Part shown: positions 1 through 7,426 of the stretch, in pieces
Layout: each line of letters begins with the position of its first letter
Position numbering within the stretch: position 1 is the first letter of the stretch
From: Nonomuraea ceibae
GTDB taxonomy: Bacteria > Actinomycetota > Actinomycetes > Streptosporangiales > Streptosporangiaceae
Length of the DNA stretch: 64,000 nt
Reading direction: 5' to 3'
NCBI RefSeq assembly: GCF_019396325.1
Contig: NZ_JAHKRO010000018.1
Coordinates: forward strand, 45,562-109,561
Notes under the pieces: model-generated
The model's database searches: none
The model's input: the letters and a program-made list of their open reading frames with translations, nothing else
Told to the model about the DNA's origin: nothing
Made by a program: the position numbers and the translations under genes

Positions 1-268
1 CGAGCTTGCCGTTCACCTGGACCTGCGTGGCGGCCGTCGCGGCGGTGCGGAGCGTCAGCGGGGGGATCGCCCACTCCGCGTCGAACGTCCCGGTCGCCGA
101 GTCGGGCACGACGACCGGCACGCTCAGCGAGGCGTTGCTGAACGGCCCGCCCGAGCAGGTGTAGGACACGGTCAGGGTCTTGTCCGCGGCCAGCGCGGGC
201 GGGGCCAGGCCCGCCAGCGCCGCGGTCAGGACGAGCAGCACGCCTAAGGCGGAACGCGAGGACGGCAC
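1..268 (-). CDS. Secreted protein of unknown function, N-terminal part only
   Basis: The 3' part of this gene lies outside the window; about 89 codons are visible. A GTG start at 268 follows a GAGGGGG ribosome site with 7-base spacing. The product begins MPSSRSALGVLLVLTAAL and has a typical signal peptide (basic n-region, hydrophobic core, AxA-type cleavage near LAADK). The mature part starts with a short beta-rich segment containing one early Cys (VSYTCSGGPFSN) and alternating Val/Pro. This resembles small cell-wall or exported Ig-like proteins of actinomycetes, but I do not recognise a named family. Export is well supported; function is unknown. Confidence 0.6.
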   Translation of the reverse strand, partial: MPSSRSALGVLLVLTAALAGLAPPALAADKTLTVSYTCSGGPFSNASLSVPVVVPDSATGTFDAEWAIPPLTLRTAATAATQVQVNGKL

Positions 269-340
269 CGTCCATCCCCCTCATCGGAGCGGTTTGTCGT
301 AGCCGACCCACAATCGCAGTATTTGGTCACAACGGTGTCT

Positions 341-1582
341 CTAGGCGCGGCACGTATCACGGATCTTGTAGAACCACGACAGGTACGGCGTGTGCACGTC
401 CCGGCCGGAGATTCGCAGCAGGCTGTCGTCGGCGTTCTCCAGCGTGGTGAAGTTGGCGCTGCCCGTGTAGACGCGCGGCGTGATGTCGTCGTCGTAGAAG
501 CCGTCGATCATCATCAGCTTGGCGTGCGGCACTACGGAACGGCCGCCCACGGTGAAGCGGCAGGGCGTGAGCTGGATGCGCCTGCCGTTGACGGTCTTGG
601 CCAGCTCCTCGCGGATCGCCGTGGTGACCGCGCTGCCGTCGTTGTAGACGACGTCCACCCAGCAGTTCTCGCCGCGCAGCCGCAGCAGCTCCCTGGCGAT
701 CTCCACCCGCGACCAGTTGAATGCCGTGAGCACCAGGCGGACGTCCGTCTGCCGGGTGACGCCGTCGGTGTCGCGGTAGGAGCACTCGACGAGCTTGAGC
801 ACGTTCGCGATGTGGTCGCCGGTCGCCGAGTCGCGCGGCAGGAAGTGACCCCGGTGCTTGGTCCCGGTCGGCGTCGTCCAGAAGTAGTCCGGGTTCACCG
901 GCCGGTGCCGGCCCGCCCGCAGGTCGTCGAAGTAGCGCACGTACGCGTCGTGCACGACCGCGTCCTGGAAGGTGTAGGCGTCGTTGTAGGAGTTGTACAG
1001 ATACCAGTCCGACAGGTTCGACGACGTCTGGAACACCACGTCGGCGCGCGTGACCCCGCCCACCTGGAGCTCGGAGAACGTGGCGAACTTGCTGTGCAGG
1101 TAGTTGCGCGCGATGCAGCCCCGGTCCACCGCCGCCGGGTCCGGGTACTCGCACTGCACGACGAACGAGGCGGCGCCCTCCGCGCTCCCGAGGGCCGCGC
1201 CGAGCCGCGCCAGGACGGAGTCGTTCTTGCCGTCGTCGGTGCTGTCGAGGATCGCCTTGACCCGTACGCCCCGGGCGTGCGCGTCGATCAGCGCGTCGGC
1301 CACCTCGCTCGACCGCTGGCCCTCGCCGAACTCGAACATGACGAACCGGATGTCGCTGCCGGGCCGCGCCGCCCGGATCAGCCTGATGAGCTGGTCCATC
1401 ACCGCCGACTGGGCGGCGCTGGGGGTGCCGGGGACGCCCGAGCCGGCCACCGGGTCGTTGAACACCGGCCCGCCGATCACGGGCGGACCCGTGACGTCGG
1501 CCGAGGCGGAGGAGGGGAGCGACAGGGTGAGGGGCAGGGCCAGGCACAGCGCCGCCAGGACGGCGGCCCGTTTCGACATCAT
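341..1582 (-). CDS. Secreted phospholipase D-like protein
   Basis: A 413-residue exported protein with a signal peptide (MMSKRAAVLAALCLALPLTL, cleaved near SSASA). It has the two-lobe layout of the PLD superfamily. The second lobe carries a full HxKxxxxD motif (HAKLMMID, about residue 353) followed by GSANFT. The first-lobe motif, HSKFATFS at about residue 163, has the His and Lys but Ser in place of the usual Asp. Families of this type hydrolyse phosphodiesters (phospholipids, sometimes nucleic acids), so an extracellular phosphodiesterase is the best call; substrate is unknown. Two tandem ATG codons (1582 and 1579) are both possible starts. It is a single gene, 43 bp beyond the lacI-type gene. 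Confidence 0.8.
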   Translation of the reverse strand: MMSKRAAVLAALCLALPLTLSLPSSASADVTGPPVIGGPVFNDPVAGSGVPGTPSAAQSAVMDQLIRLIRAARPGSDIRFVMFEFGEGQRSSEVADALIDAHARGVRVKAILDSTDDGKNDSVLARLGAALGSAEGAASFVVQCEYPDPAAVDRGCIARNYLHSKFATFSELQVGGVTRADVVFQTSSNLSDWYLYNSYNDAYTFQDAVVHDAYVRYFDDLRAGRHRPVNPDYFWTTPTGTKHRGHFLPRDSATGDHIANVLKLVECSYRDTDGVTRQTDVRLVLTAFNWSRVEIARELLRLRGENCWVDVVYNDGSAVTTAIREELAKTVNGRRIQLTPCRFTVGGRSVVPHAKLMMIDGFYDDDITPRVYTGSANFTTLENADDSLLRISGRDVHTPYLSWFYKIRDTCRA

Positions 1583-1625
1583 GGACGGACGATCCGCCGA
1601 CGTAGATCGGCTGTCAAGAAGCCTG

Positions 1626-2621
1626 TCAGGCCGACTCGCGCACCACCAGCTCGGTGGGCAGGATGACCGGATCGCCCGGCCCGCCCTCGAACAGGTCGAG
1701 CAGCAGCCGCACCATCGCCGCCGTCTGCTCGGCGATCGGGTGGCGGATCGTGGTCAGCGGCGGCTCGGTGTATTTGGCCGCCTCGATGTCGTCGAAGCCC
1801 ACCACGGCCACGTCGTCCGGCACCCGGCGCCCCGCCTGCCGCAGCGACTGCAGCGCGCCCACCGCCATCAGGTCGTTGGCCACGAACACCGCGTCCAGCC
1901 CGGGATCGTCGCCCAGGAGCTGGCGCATCGCCACCGCGCCCGACTCGCGGGTGAAGTCGCCCACCGCCACGATCGAGCGCCGGTCGGAGTCGCGCAGCAC
2001 GTTGCGGTAGCCGGTGAGCCGGTCCTGGCCGCCGATCATGTCCTGCGGCCCGGCGATCGTGGCGATCCGCCGCCGCCCCGACTCCACCAGGTGCCGGACC
2101 GCCGCCTCGGCCCCGCCCACGTTGTCGTTGTCCACGTACGGGATGTCGACGGGCACGGCCGGGCGGCCGTAGGAGACGACCGGCACGCGCAGGCGGGCGA
2201 TCGCCGGCGGGAGCGGGTCGGCGCCGTGCATCGAGATGAGCATCGCGCCGTCGACGTGCCCTCCCGCGATGTAGCGCTCCACCCTGGCGTGGCTCTTGGC
2301 GGAGGAGGCCAGCATCAGCACGACCTGCTTGTTGACCGCCTCCAGCTCCACGCTGGCCATCCGGATCACCGTCGAGAACAGCGGGTCCTCGGAGAACACC
2401 CTGGTCGGCGGCTCGGAGACGACCAGGGCGATCGAGTCGGTGCGCTGGGTGACCAGGCTGCGCGCCGCCGAGTTGGGCACGTAGCCCAGCTCGTCGATGG
2501 CCTGCTGCACCGCGTCGCGGATGTGCGGGGCCACCGTCGTCTGCCCGTTGACCACGCGCGACGCCGTGGCCCGGGAGACTCCGGCGCGGGCGGCGACCGC
2601 CTCCAGAGTGGGACGTCTCAT
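1626..2621 (-). CDS. LacI-family transcriptional repressor of the beta-glucoside operon
   Basis: A 331-residue LacI/GalR regulator. Residues 1-50 form the HTH and hinge (RPTLEAVAARAGVSRATASR), followed by a periplasmic-binding-protein-like sensor (VVGFDDIEAAKYTEPPLTTI is typical of the C-terminal subdomain). I chose ATG 2621, which puts the HTH at the N-terminus; an upstream TTG (2648) would add nine residues. It lies 33 bp after the beta-glucosidase gene on the same strand, so it is probably the last gene of the operon and autoregulated. Two palindromes upstream of the transporter gene (7099-7116 and 7176-7193) have the central-CG shape used by this family. A CebR-like role, with release by a beta-glucoside, is an inference. 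Confidence 0.9.
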   Translation of the reverse strand: MRRPTLEAVAARAGVSRATASRVVNGQTTVAPHIRDAVQQAIDELGYVPNSAARSLVTQRTDSIALVVSEPPTRVFSEDPLFSTVIRMASVELEAVNKQVVLMLASSAKSHARVERYIAGGHVDGAMLISMHGADPLPPAIARLRVPVVSYGRPAVPVDIPYVDNDNVGGAEAAVRHLVESGRRRIATIAGPQDMIGGQDRLTGYRNVLRDSDRRSIVAVGDFTRESGAVAMRQLLGDDPGLDAVFVANDLMAVGALQSLRQAGRRVPDDVAVVGFDDIEAAKYTEPPLTTIRHPIAEQTAAMVRLLLDLFEGGPGDPVILPTELVVRESA

Positions 2622-2654
2622 GACTTCACCATGTGGGAGAGCACGCAACGAAAT

Positions 2655-4025
2655 CTACAACCGGTTGGCGGCGATCACGTCCCGGTACCAGAGCGCGCTG
2701 TCCTTGAGCACCCGGGTCTGCGTCGCGTAGTCGACGTGCACGATGCCGAACCTGCGCCGGTAGCCCTCGGCCCACTCGAAGTTGTCCAGCAGCGACCAGA
2801 CGAGGTAGCCGCGCAGGTCGGCGCCCGCCTCGATGGCCCTGCCGACCTCGCGCAGGTGGCCGTCCAGGTAGGAGACGCGGTCGGCGTCGTGCACCCGGCC
2901 GTTCTCCACGACGTCGTCGAAGGCCGCGCCGTTCTCCGTGACCATGAGCCCGACCTGCGGGTAGTCCTGCGACAGCCGGACGAGGAGCCGGGACAGGCCG
3001 TCGGGGACGATCGGCCAGCCCATGGCCGTGGTGGGCGCGTCGGCGGGGGCGAACCGGACGTCCTCCGAGCCCGGCCAGGCCGCGTCGGCGGGCAGGCCGG
3101 GACCGGCCTCCACCACGCACGGGTTGTAGTAGTTGACGCCGACGACGTCGACGGGGGCGTTGATGAGCGCCAGGTCGCCGTCCAGGATGTGGCCGGTGCC
3201 TCCGTTGCGGGCGGCGGCGGCCAGCACCTCCTCCGGGTAGCGGCCGTGGATCGCCGGGTCGAGGAACTGCCGGGTCAGCAGCGCGTGGATGCGGTCCACG
3301 GCCGCCTGGTCCGCCTCGGAGGGCACCGCCTGCGGGTCGTTGACCTGGGCCGGGGTGAGCACCGGGGAGGAGTTGACGACCAGCATGAGCCGTTGCGCGC
3401 CGAGCTCGCGCAGCCGGGCCGCCGCCAGGCCGTGGCCGAGCAGCAGGTGGTGGGCCGAGCGCAGGGCGTCGCCCGGGTCGCGGCGGCCGGGGGCGTGCAC
3501 GCCGTTGCCGTAGCCGAGGAAGGCCGACACCCACGGCTCGTTCAGCGTCGCCCAGTCGCCGACCCGGTCGCCGAGCCGGTCGTGGACGAGCTCGGCGTAC
3601 TCGGCGAACCGGTAGGCGGTGTCGCGGTCGGCCCAGCCGCCCCGGTCCTCCAGCGCCTGGGGCAGGTCCCAGTGGTAGAGCGTGACGTAGGGGGTGATCC
3701 CGGCCTCCAGCAGCCCGTCCACGAGCCTGTCGTAGAAGGCCAGCCCGCGCGGGTTGGCCGCGCCCGCGCCGTCGGGCTGGATGCGCGGCCAGGCCACCGA
3801 GAACCGGTAGGCGCCCAGGCCCAGCTCGCGCATCAGCGCGATGTCGTCGGGATAGCGGTGGTAGTGGTCGCACGCCACGTCGCCGGTGTCGCCGTCGGCC
3901 ACCTTGCCGGGGGTGTGGGAGAAGGTGTCCCAGATCGACTGGCCCCGCCCGTCCTCCTTGACCGCCCCCTCGATCTGATAGGAAGCCGTTGCGGCACCCC
4001 AGACGAAGTTTTCCGGGAAGATCAT
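2655..4025 (-). CDS. GH1 beta-glucosidase
   Basis: A 456-residue family-1 glycoside hydrolase starting FPENFVWGAATASYQIEGA, the standard GH1 N-terminal signature. The acid/base Glu is in TLNEPWV (about residue 162) and the nucleophile in VTENGAAF (about residue 363). There is no signal peptide, so it acts in the cytoplasm on imported cellobiose or other beta-glucosides, releasing glucose. The ATG overlaps the upstream permease stop codon (ATGA), implying translational coupling in an SBP-permease-permease-hydrolase-regulator operon similar to cebEFG-bglC of streptomycetes. A longer in-frame extension upstream runs through the permease gene and is not real. Confidence 0.95.
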   Translation of the reverse strand: MIFPENFVWGAATASYQIEGAVKEDGRGQSIWDTFSHTPGKVADGDTGDVACDHYHRYPDDIALMRELGLGAYRFSVAWPRIQPDGAGAANPRGLAFYDRLVDGLLEAGITPYVTLYHWDLPQALEDRGGWADRDTAYRFAEYAELVHDRLGDRVGDWATLNEPWVSAFLGYGNGVHAPGRRDPGDALRSAHHLLLGHGLAAARLRELGAQRLMLVVNSSPVLTPAQVNDPQAVPSEADQAAVDRIHALLTRQFLDPAIHGRYPEEVLAAAARNGGTGHILDGDLALINAPVDVVGVNYYNPCVVEAGPGLPADAAWPGSEDVRFAPADAPTTAMGWPIVPDGLSRLLVRLSQDYPQVGLMVTENGAAFDDVVENGRVHDADRVSYLDGHLREVGRAIEAGADLRGYLVWSLLDNFEWAEGYRRRFGIVHVDYATQTRVLKDSALWYRDVIAANRL

Positions 4026-4825
4026 CCCTTGACCGCTCCTTGCATGATTCCACCGATGATTTGCTTGCCGAACAGGGCGAAGACGAGGACGAGCGGCAGC
4101 GTGCCCACCGCCGTGCCCGCCAGGCCCAGCACGTAGTCGTTGACGTAACCGCTCGCCAGCGTCGAGAGCGCCACCTGGACCGTGGGGTTGTCCGGGCTGA
4201 GCACGACGAGCGGCCAGAAGTAGTCGTTCCAGGCCGACATGAACGTCAGCATGCCGAGCACCGCCGCCGCCGGGCGGGCCGTGGGCAGCACGACGTGCCA
4301 GAACAGCCCCCACGTGGTGCACCCGTCGACCCGCCCCGCCTCCAGCAGCTCGGTCGGCAGCGCCCGGGACAGATACTGCGTCATGAAGAACACGCCGAAC
4401 GCGTTGACCAGCGCCGGGACGATCAGGGCGTAGTTGGTGCCGGTCCACTCCAGCTTCACCATGAGCATGTAGAGCGGGATGATGCCGAGCTGGGCCGGCA
4501 CCATCATCGTCGCCACCGTGATGACGAGCATGGCGTTCTTGCCCCGGAAGCGCAGCTTGGCGAAGGCGAACCCGGCCAGCGTCGAGAAGAACATCACCGC
4601 GACCGAGATCGAGCCGGCCACGATGAGCGAGTTCAGCAGGGCCAGCCCGAACGGCACCGTGTCGAAGACCCGCGCCGCGTTCGTGAAGAAGTTGCCGCCC
4701 GGCAGCAGCGGCGGGGGCACCTGGGCCAGCGCCGAGTTGTGCCGGGAGGCGACCACGACGCTGTAGTAGAGCGGGAACGCCGAGAAGAAGGCGACCCCGG
4801 TCAGCGTCAGGTAACGCAGTCTCAT
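4022..4825 (-). CDS. Sugar ABC transporter permease, MalG/CebG type
   Basis: A 267-residue inner-membrane permease of CUT1-type importers. It starts MRLRYLTLTGVAFFSAFPLYY, has about six membrane segments, and carries the EAA-loop region ELLEAGRVDGCTTWGLFWHV near residue 165, where the ATPase docks. It overlaps the preceding permease stop and the following bgl start by 4 bp each. With the gene at 4822-5784 it forms the channel for the lipoprotein encoded at 5781-7064. No ATPase gene is in the operon. Confidence 0.93.
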   Translation of the reverse strand: MRLRYLTLTGVAFFSAFPLYYSVVVASRHNSALAQVPPPLLPGGNFFTNAARVFDTVPFGLALLNSLIVAGSISVAVMFFSTLAGFAFAKLRFRGKNAMLVITVATMMVPAQLGIIPLYMLMVKLEWTGTNYALIVPALVNAFGVFFMTQYLSRALPTELLEAGRVDGCTTWGLFWHVVLPTARPAAAVLGMLTFMSAWNDYFWPLVVLSPDNPTVQVALSTLASGYVNDYVLGLAGTAVGTLPLVLVFALFGKQIIGGIMQGAVKG

Positions 4826-5784
4826 ACCAGCCCGCCCTTCACCTTGCGGGTCAGCAGGAAGTTGATCCCCGCCACGATCACCACCGCCAGGAACATCAGC
4901 CAGGACGCGGCCGAGGCGTAGCCGAAGTCGAAGGTCGAGTTCGCGAAGCCCTGCTCGTAGACGAACAGCGCCAGGGTCTGGAACTGCCGGTCCGGCCCGC
5001 CGGTCGCCAGCCCGCCCCCGCCGCCGGTGCTCTGCCCGAACAGCATGGGCTCGGCGATGATCTGCATCGCGCCGATCGTCGAGACGATCACCACGAAGAT
5101 GATCGTCGGCCGGATCATCGGGATGGTGATGCTGCGGAGCTGCTTGAGGTTGCTCGCCCCGTCCAGCGTGGCGGCCTCGTACAGCTCGCGCGGCACCGCC
5201 TGCATGGCGGCCAGGAAGATGAGCGCGTTGTAGCCCGTCCACCGCCACATGATCATCACCGAGAGCGCCAGGTGCGAGGTCGCGGTGCCGGCCGCCCAGT
5301 CGATGTGACCGGCGCCCAGCCCGCCCAGCACCCAGTTGATCAGCCCGAAGTCCCGGCCGAAGAGCTGGCTGAAGATCACCACCACCGCCACCACGCTCGT
5401 CACGTTCGGCAGCAGCAGCGAGATCCGGAACAGCGTGGCGAAGCGCAGCCGCTTGTTCAGCAGGTGCGCCAGCCAGATCGCCAGCACGAGCTGCGGGACC
5501 GTCGACAGCACGCCGATCGACAGCGTGTTGAACGTGGCGTTCCAGAAGTAGCCGTCGGCCAGCAGCGTCCCGTAGTTGCCCAGGCCGATGAACGTCTGCG
5601 TCTCCGACAGCAGCGTCCACTCGTGCAGGCTGACCCAGGCCGTGTAGATCAGCGGGAACAGCCCGAACGCGCAGAACAGCAGGAAGAACGGGGCGACGTA
5701 GGCGTACGGCGACACCCTCGTGTCGAGGGTGTGCCGCACACCGCGCCTACGCCGTCGCGTGACCGCGAGGGGGAGCGTGCTCAT
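4822..5784 (-). CDS. Sugar ABC transporter permease, MalF/CebF type
   Basis: A 320-residue permease. The N-terminus MSTLPLAVTRRRRRGVRHTL is basic and cytosolic, followed by about six membrane segments (first APFFLLFCAFGLFPLIYTAW). The EAA loop is visible as ELYEAATLDGASNLKQLRSI. The start at 5784 overlaps the lipoprotein stop as ATGA; a 12-codon upstream extension would run into that gene and is rejected. It partners the permease at 4022-4825. Confidence 0.93.
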   Translation of the reverse strand: MSTLPLAVTRRRRRGVRHTLDTRVSPYAYVAPFFLLFCAFGLFPLIYTAWVSLHEWTLLSETQTFIGLGNYGTLLADGYFWNATFNTLSIGVLSTVPQLVLAIWLAHLLNKRLRFATLFRISLLLPNVTSVVAVVVIFSQLFGRDFGLINWVLGGLGAGHIDWAAGTATSHLALSVMIMWRWTGYNALIFLAAMQAVPRELYEAATLDGASNLKQLRSITIPMIRPTIIFVVIVSTIGAMQIIAEPMLFGQSTGGGGGLATGGPDRQFQTLALFVYEQGFANSTFDFGYASAASWLMFLAVVIVAGINFLLTRKVKGGLV

Positions 5785-7064
5785 TTGATCTTCTTGACGT
5801 CCTCGAGCACCTGCGCCCACGCCTCGTCCGGGGTCTGCTTGCCCTGCTCGACCCGGCCCAGGCCGTTGCCGATGGCGACGCGGACGTCGGCCTCCTTCGG
5901 GCCGAGGTGCTGCGGCTTGAGCGCCTTGGCGGCGTTGGAGTAGATCTTGCCGATGGGGGCGTCACCGAAGAACGGCTTGGTGAAGTTCTGGATCGACGGG
6001 TCGTCGTAGAGCGAGGGGATCGACGGGAACGTGCCCTCCTCCTTGAAGACCTTGGCCTGGTTCTCCTTGGAGGTCAGGAAGTCGATCAGCTCGGCGGCCT
6101 CCTTCGGGTGCTTGCTCTGCTTGGGCACCATCAGGTGGGAGCCGCCGCTGTTGCCCGAACCGCCCGGCACGGTGGCGATGTCCCACTTGCCGGCCGAGTC
6201 CTTGGCCTGCTCCTGGATGAAGCCGGTCATCCAGGCCGGGCAGATGATCGTGGCGAACGAGCCCTTGGCGAAGCCGGTGTTCCACGGCGGCGAGAAGGCG
6301 GCCAGCTTTGCCGTCAGGCCCTCGGCCGTGAGCTGGTTGGACAGGTCCCAGGCCTTCTTCACGTCCGGGTTGGAGTCCACGATGATCGTGTCCTGGGCGT
6401 CGTAGAGGCCGACCGGCGCCTGGTTGACCATGGCGCGGAAGATCTCACCGGGGGAGTCGACGAACTTGGCGCCGGCCACGTCCGCCGCGGCGAACTTCTT
6501 GCCGGTCGCGATGTAGTCCTCCCAGGTGGGCCAGAGCGCCGACACCTCGTCGCGGTCCTCGGGCAGCCCGGCCTTCTTGAACAGGTCCTTGCGGTAGCAC
6601 ATGGCCAGCCCGCCCACGTCGGTGCCGAGGCCCAGCACCTGGCCGCCGTCCTTGCTCAGGCCCTGCTGCCACTTCCAGTCCAGGTAGTCGCCCTGCCGCT
6701 GGTCGAGGCCGTACTGCTTGAGGTCGGTGAACTTCTGCGGCTGGGCGGTGAAGGTGCTGACGTAGCCCACCTCGACCGCCACCACGTCCTCCGCGCCGGC
6801 GTTCGTGGCCAGGCGCTTGACCAGGTTGTTGTGGTGGTCGTTGAACTGGGTGACGTTCTCGGCGATCTCGATGTTCGGGTGGGTCTTCTTGTATTCCTCG
6901 TAGAGGGGCTTGAAGCCGAAGTCGCCGAAGAGGCCGATGGTCAGCTTGATCTTCTCGGTCGGCGCGGCCGCCGGCGTGGCGGTGTCGCCGCCGCTCCCGC
7001 AGGCCGCGAGGGCGAGCAGCGACGCGGTGACCAACGGAACGATCCGCCGGGTGCGAGGGGTCAT
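5781..7064 (-). CDS. Sugar-binding lipoprotein of a beta-glucoside ABC transporter
   Basis: A 427-residue solute-binding protein, first gene of the operon. The signal peptide ends in a lipobox (LLALAACGSGG), so the mature protein is a lipid-anchored receptor on the outer face of the membrane. The rest fits the family-1 carbohydrate-binding fold (KIKLTIGLFGDFGFKPLYEE near the start; a C-terminal segment from about residue 350 rich in Lys and Pro). A strong ribosome site (GAGGAGGG) precedes ATG 7064. Two LacI-type operators lie 35 and 112 bp upstream. Association with a GH1 enzyme suggests beta-glucosides or cello-oligosaccharides as ligand; this is inferred. Confidence 0.93.
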   Translation of the reverse strand: MTPRTRRIVPLVTASLLALAACGSGGDTATPAAAPTEKIKLTIGLFGDFGFKPLYEEYKKTHPNIEIAENVTQFNDHHNNLVKRLATNAGAEDVVAVEVGYVSTFTAQPQKFTDLKQYGLDQRQGDYLDWKWQQGLSKDGGQVLGLGTDVGGLAMCYRKDLFKKAGLPEDRDEVSALWPTWEDYIATGKKFAAADVAGAKFVDSPGEIFRAMVNQAPVGLYDAQDTIIVDSNPDVKKAWDLSNQLTAEGLTAKLAAFSPPWNTGFAKGSFATIICPAWMTGFIQEQAKDSAGKWDIATVPGGSGNSGGSHLMVPKQSKHPKEAAELIDFLTSKENQAKVFKEEGTFPSIPSLYDDPSIQNFTKPFFGDAPIGKIYSNAAKALKPQHLGPKEADVRVAIGNGLGRVEQGKQTPDEAWAQVLEDVKKIK

Positions 7065-7098
7065 GGAACCCTCCTCGGGTTCGTACTAGGGGGGTGGA

Positions 7099-7116
7099 CG
7101 AGAGAGCGCTCTCTCG
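7099..7116. promoter_or_regulatory. LacI-type operator 1
   Basis: CGAGAGAGCGCTCTCTCG is a perfect 18-bp palindrome centred on GC, 35 bp upstream of the sugar-binding lipoprotein start. It has the size and centre expected for a LacI/GalR operator and resembles the CebR box in shape. The likely binder is the regulator encoded at 1626-2621. Confidence 0.8.
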
Positions 7117-7175
7117 CCAGATTCGTGGGCATCATGCGGCCCTGTCAACGGCTCGTCGGTAACGATCGCTGTTAT

Positions 7176-7193
7176 CAAGAGAGCGATCTCTCG
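7176..7193. promoter_or_regulatory. LacI-type operator 2
   Basis: CAAGAGAGCGATCTCTCG matches operator 1 at 16 of 18 positions and lies 77 bp from it. The pair could support looping. This copy is nearer the divergent RiPP-like gene at 7287 (93 bp upstream of its start codon), so it could also affect that promoter. Confidence 0.7.
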
Positions 7194-7286
7194 GGTCCGG
7201 CCCCGGGCGTGTGGCCCGGCTGTGGCGATTGTGTGGCGGCGGCGGCGATGATCGGTCGCGAACGAGCGCAACGGAAGGAGGTCCCC

Positions 7287-7343
7287 ATGAAGATCGAGGT
7301 CCGCAAGGTCGAGGCGGTCAAGGCCACCGGCTTCGCCGTCTGA
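7287..7343 (+). CDS. Putative 18-residue RiPP precursor peptide
   Basis: This very short gene encodes MKIEVRKVEAVKATGFAV. It is supported by a near-perfect Shine-Dalgarno (AAGGAGGT, 7275-7282) four bases before the ATG, by a strong terminator hairpin directly after the stop, and by the two downstream genes: a ThiF-like enzyme with a PqqD-like N-terminal region and an M50-like protease with a similar region. The first 12 residues are charged and could be the recognition part; the last six (ATGFAV) could be the core. There is no Cys and no C-terminal Asn, so heterocyclisation at Cys or an exact microcin C7 copy is not expected. Precursors of this length are known for MccB-type systems. Function is inferred from context only. 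Confidence 0.6.
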   Translation: MKIEVRKVEAVKATGFAV

Positions 7344-7358
7344 GCCGAGTGCTCTGCC

Positions 7359-7394
7359 GGGTGGGAACGGGGTCCCGTTCCCACCCGCTTTTTT
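7359..7394 (+). terminator. Rho-independent terminator or attenuator between precursor and enzyme genes
   Basis: A perfect 13-bp stem (7359-7371 with 7374-7386) is followed by GC and six T residues (7389-7394). It lies 16 bp after the peptide stop codon and 32 bp before the ThiF-like gene. In this position it would give many short precursor transcripts with some read-through into the enzymes. Confidence 0.88.
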
Positions 7395-7426
7395 GTCTGT
7401 CTTCGAGGGGGATGCGAGGAGGAGCT

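Noticed and set aside
7211..7426. Upstream extension of the ThiF-like protein
   Set aside because: It would read through the peptide gene and the terminator hairpin; GTG 7427 has a proper ribosome site.
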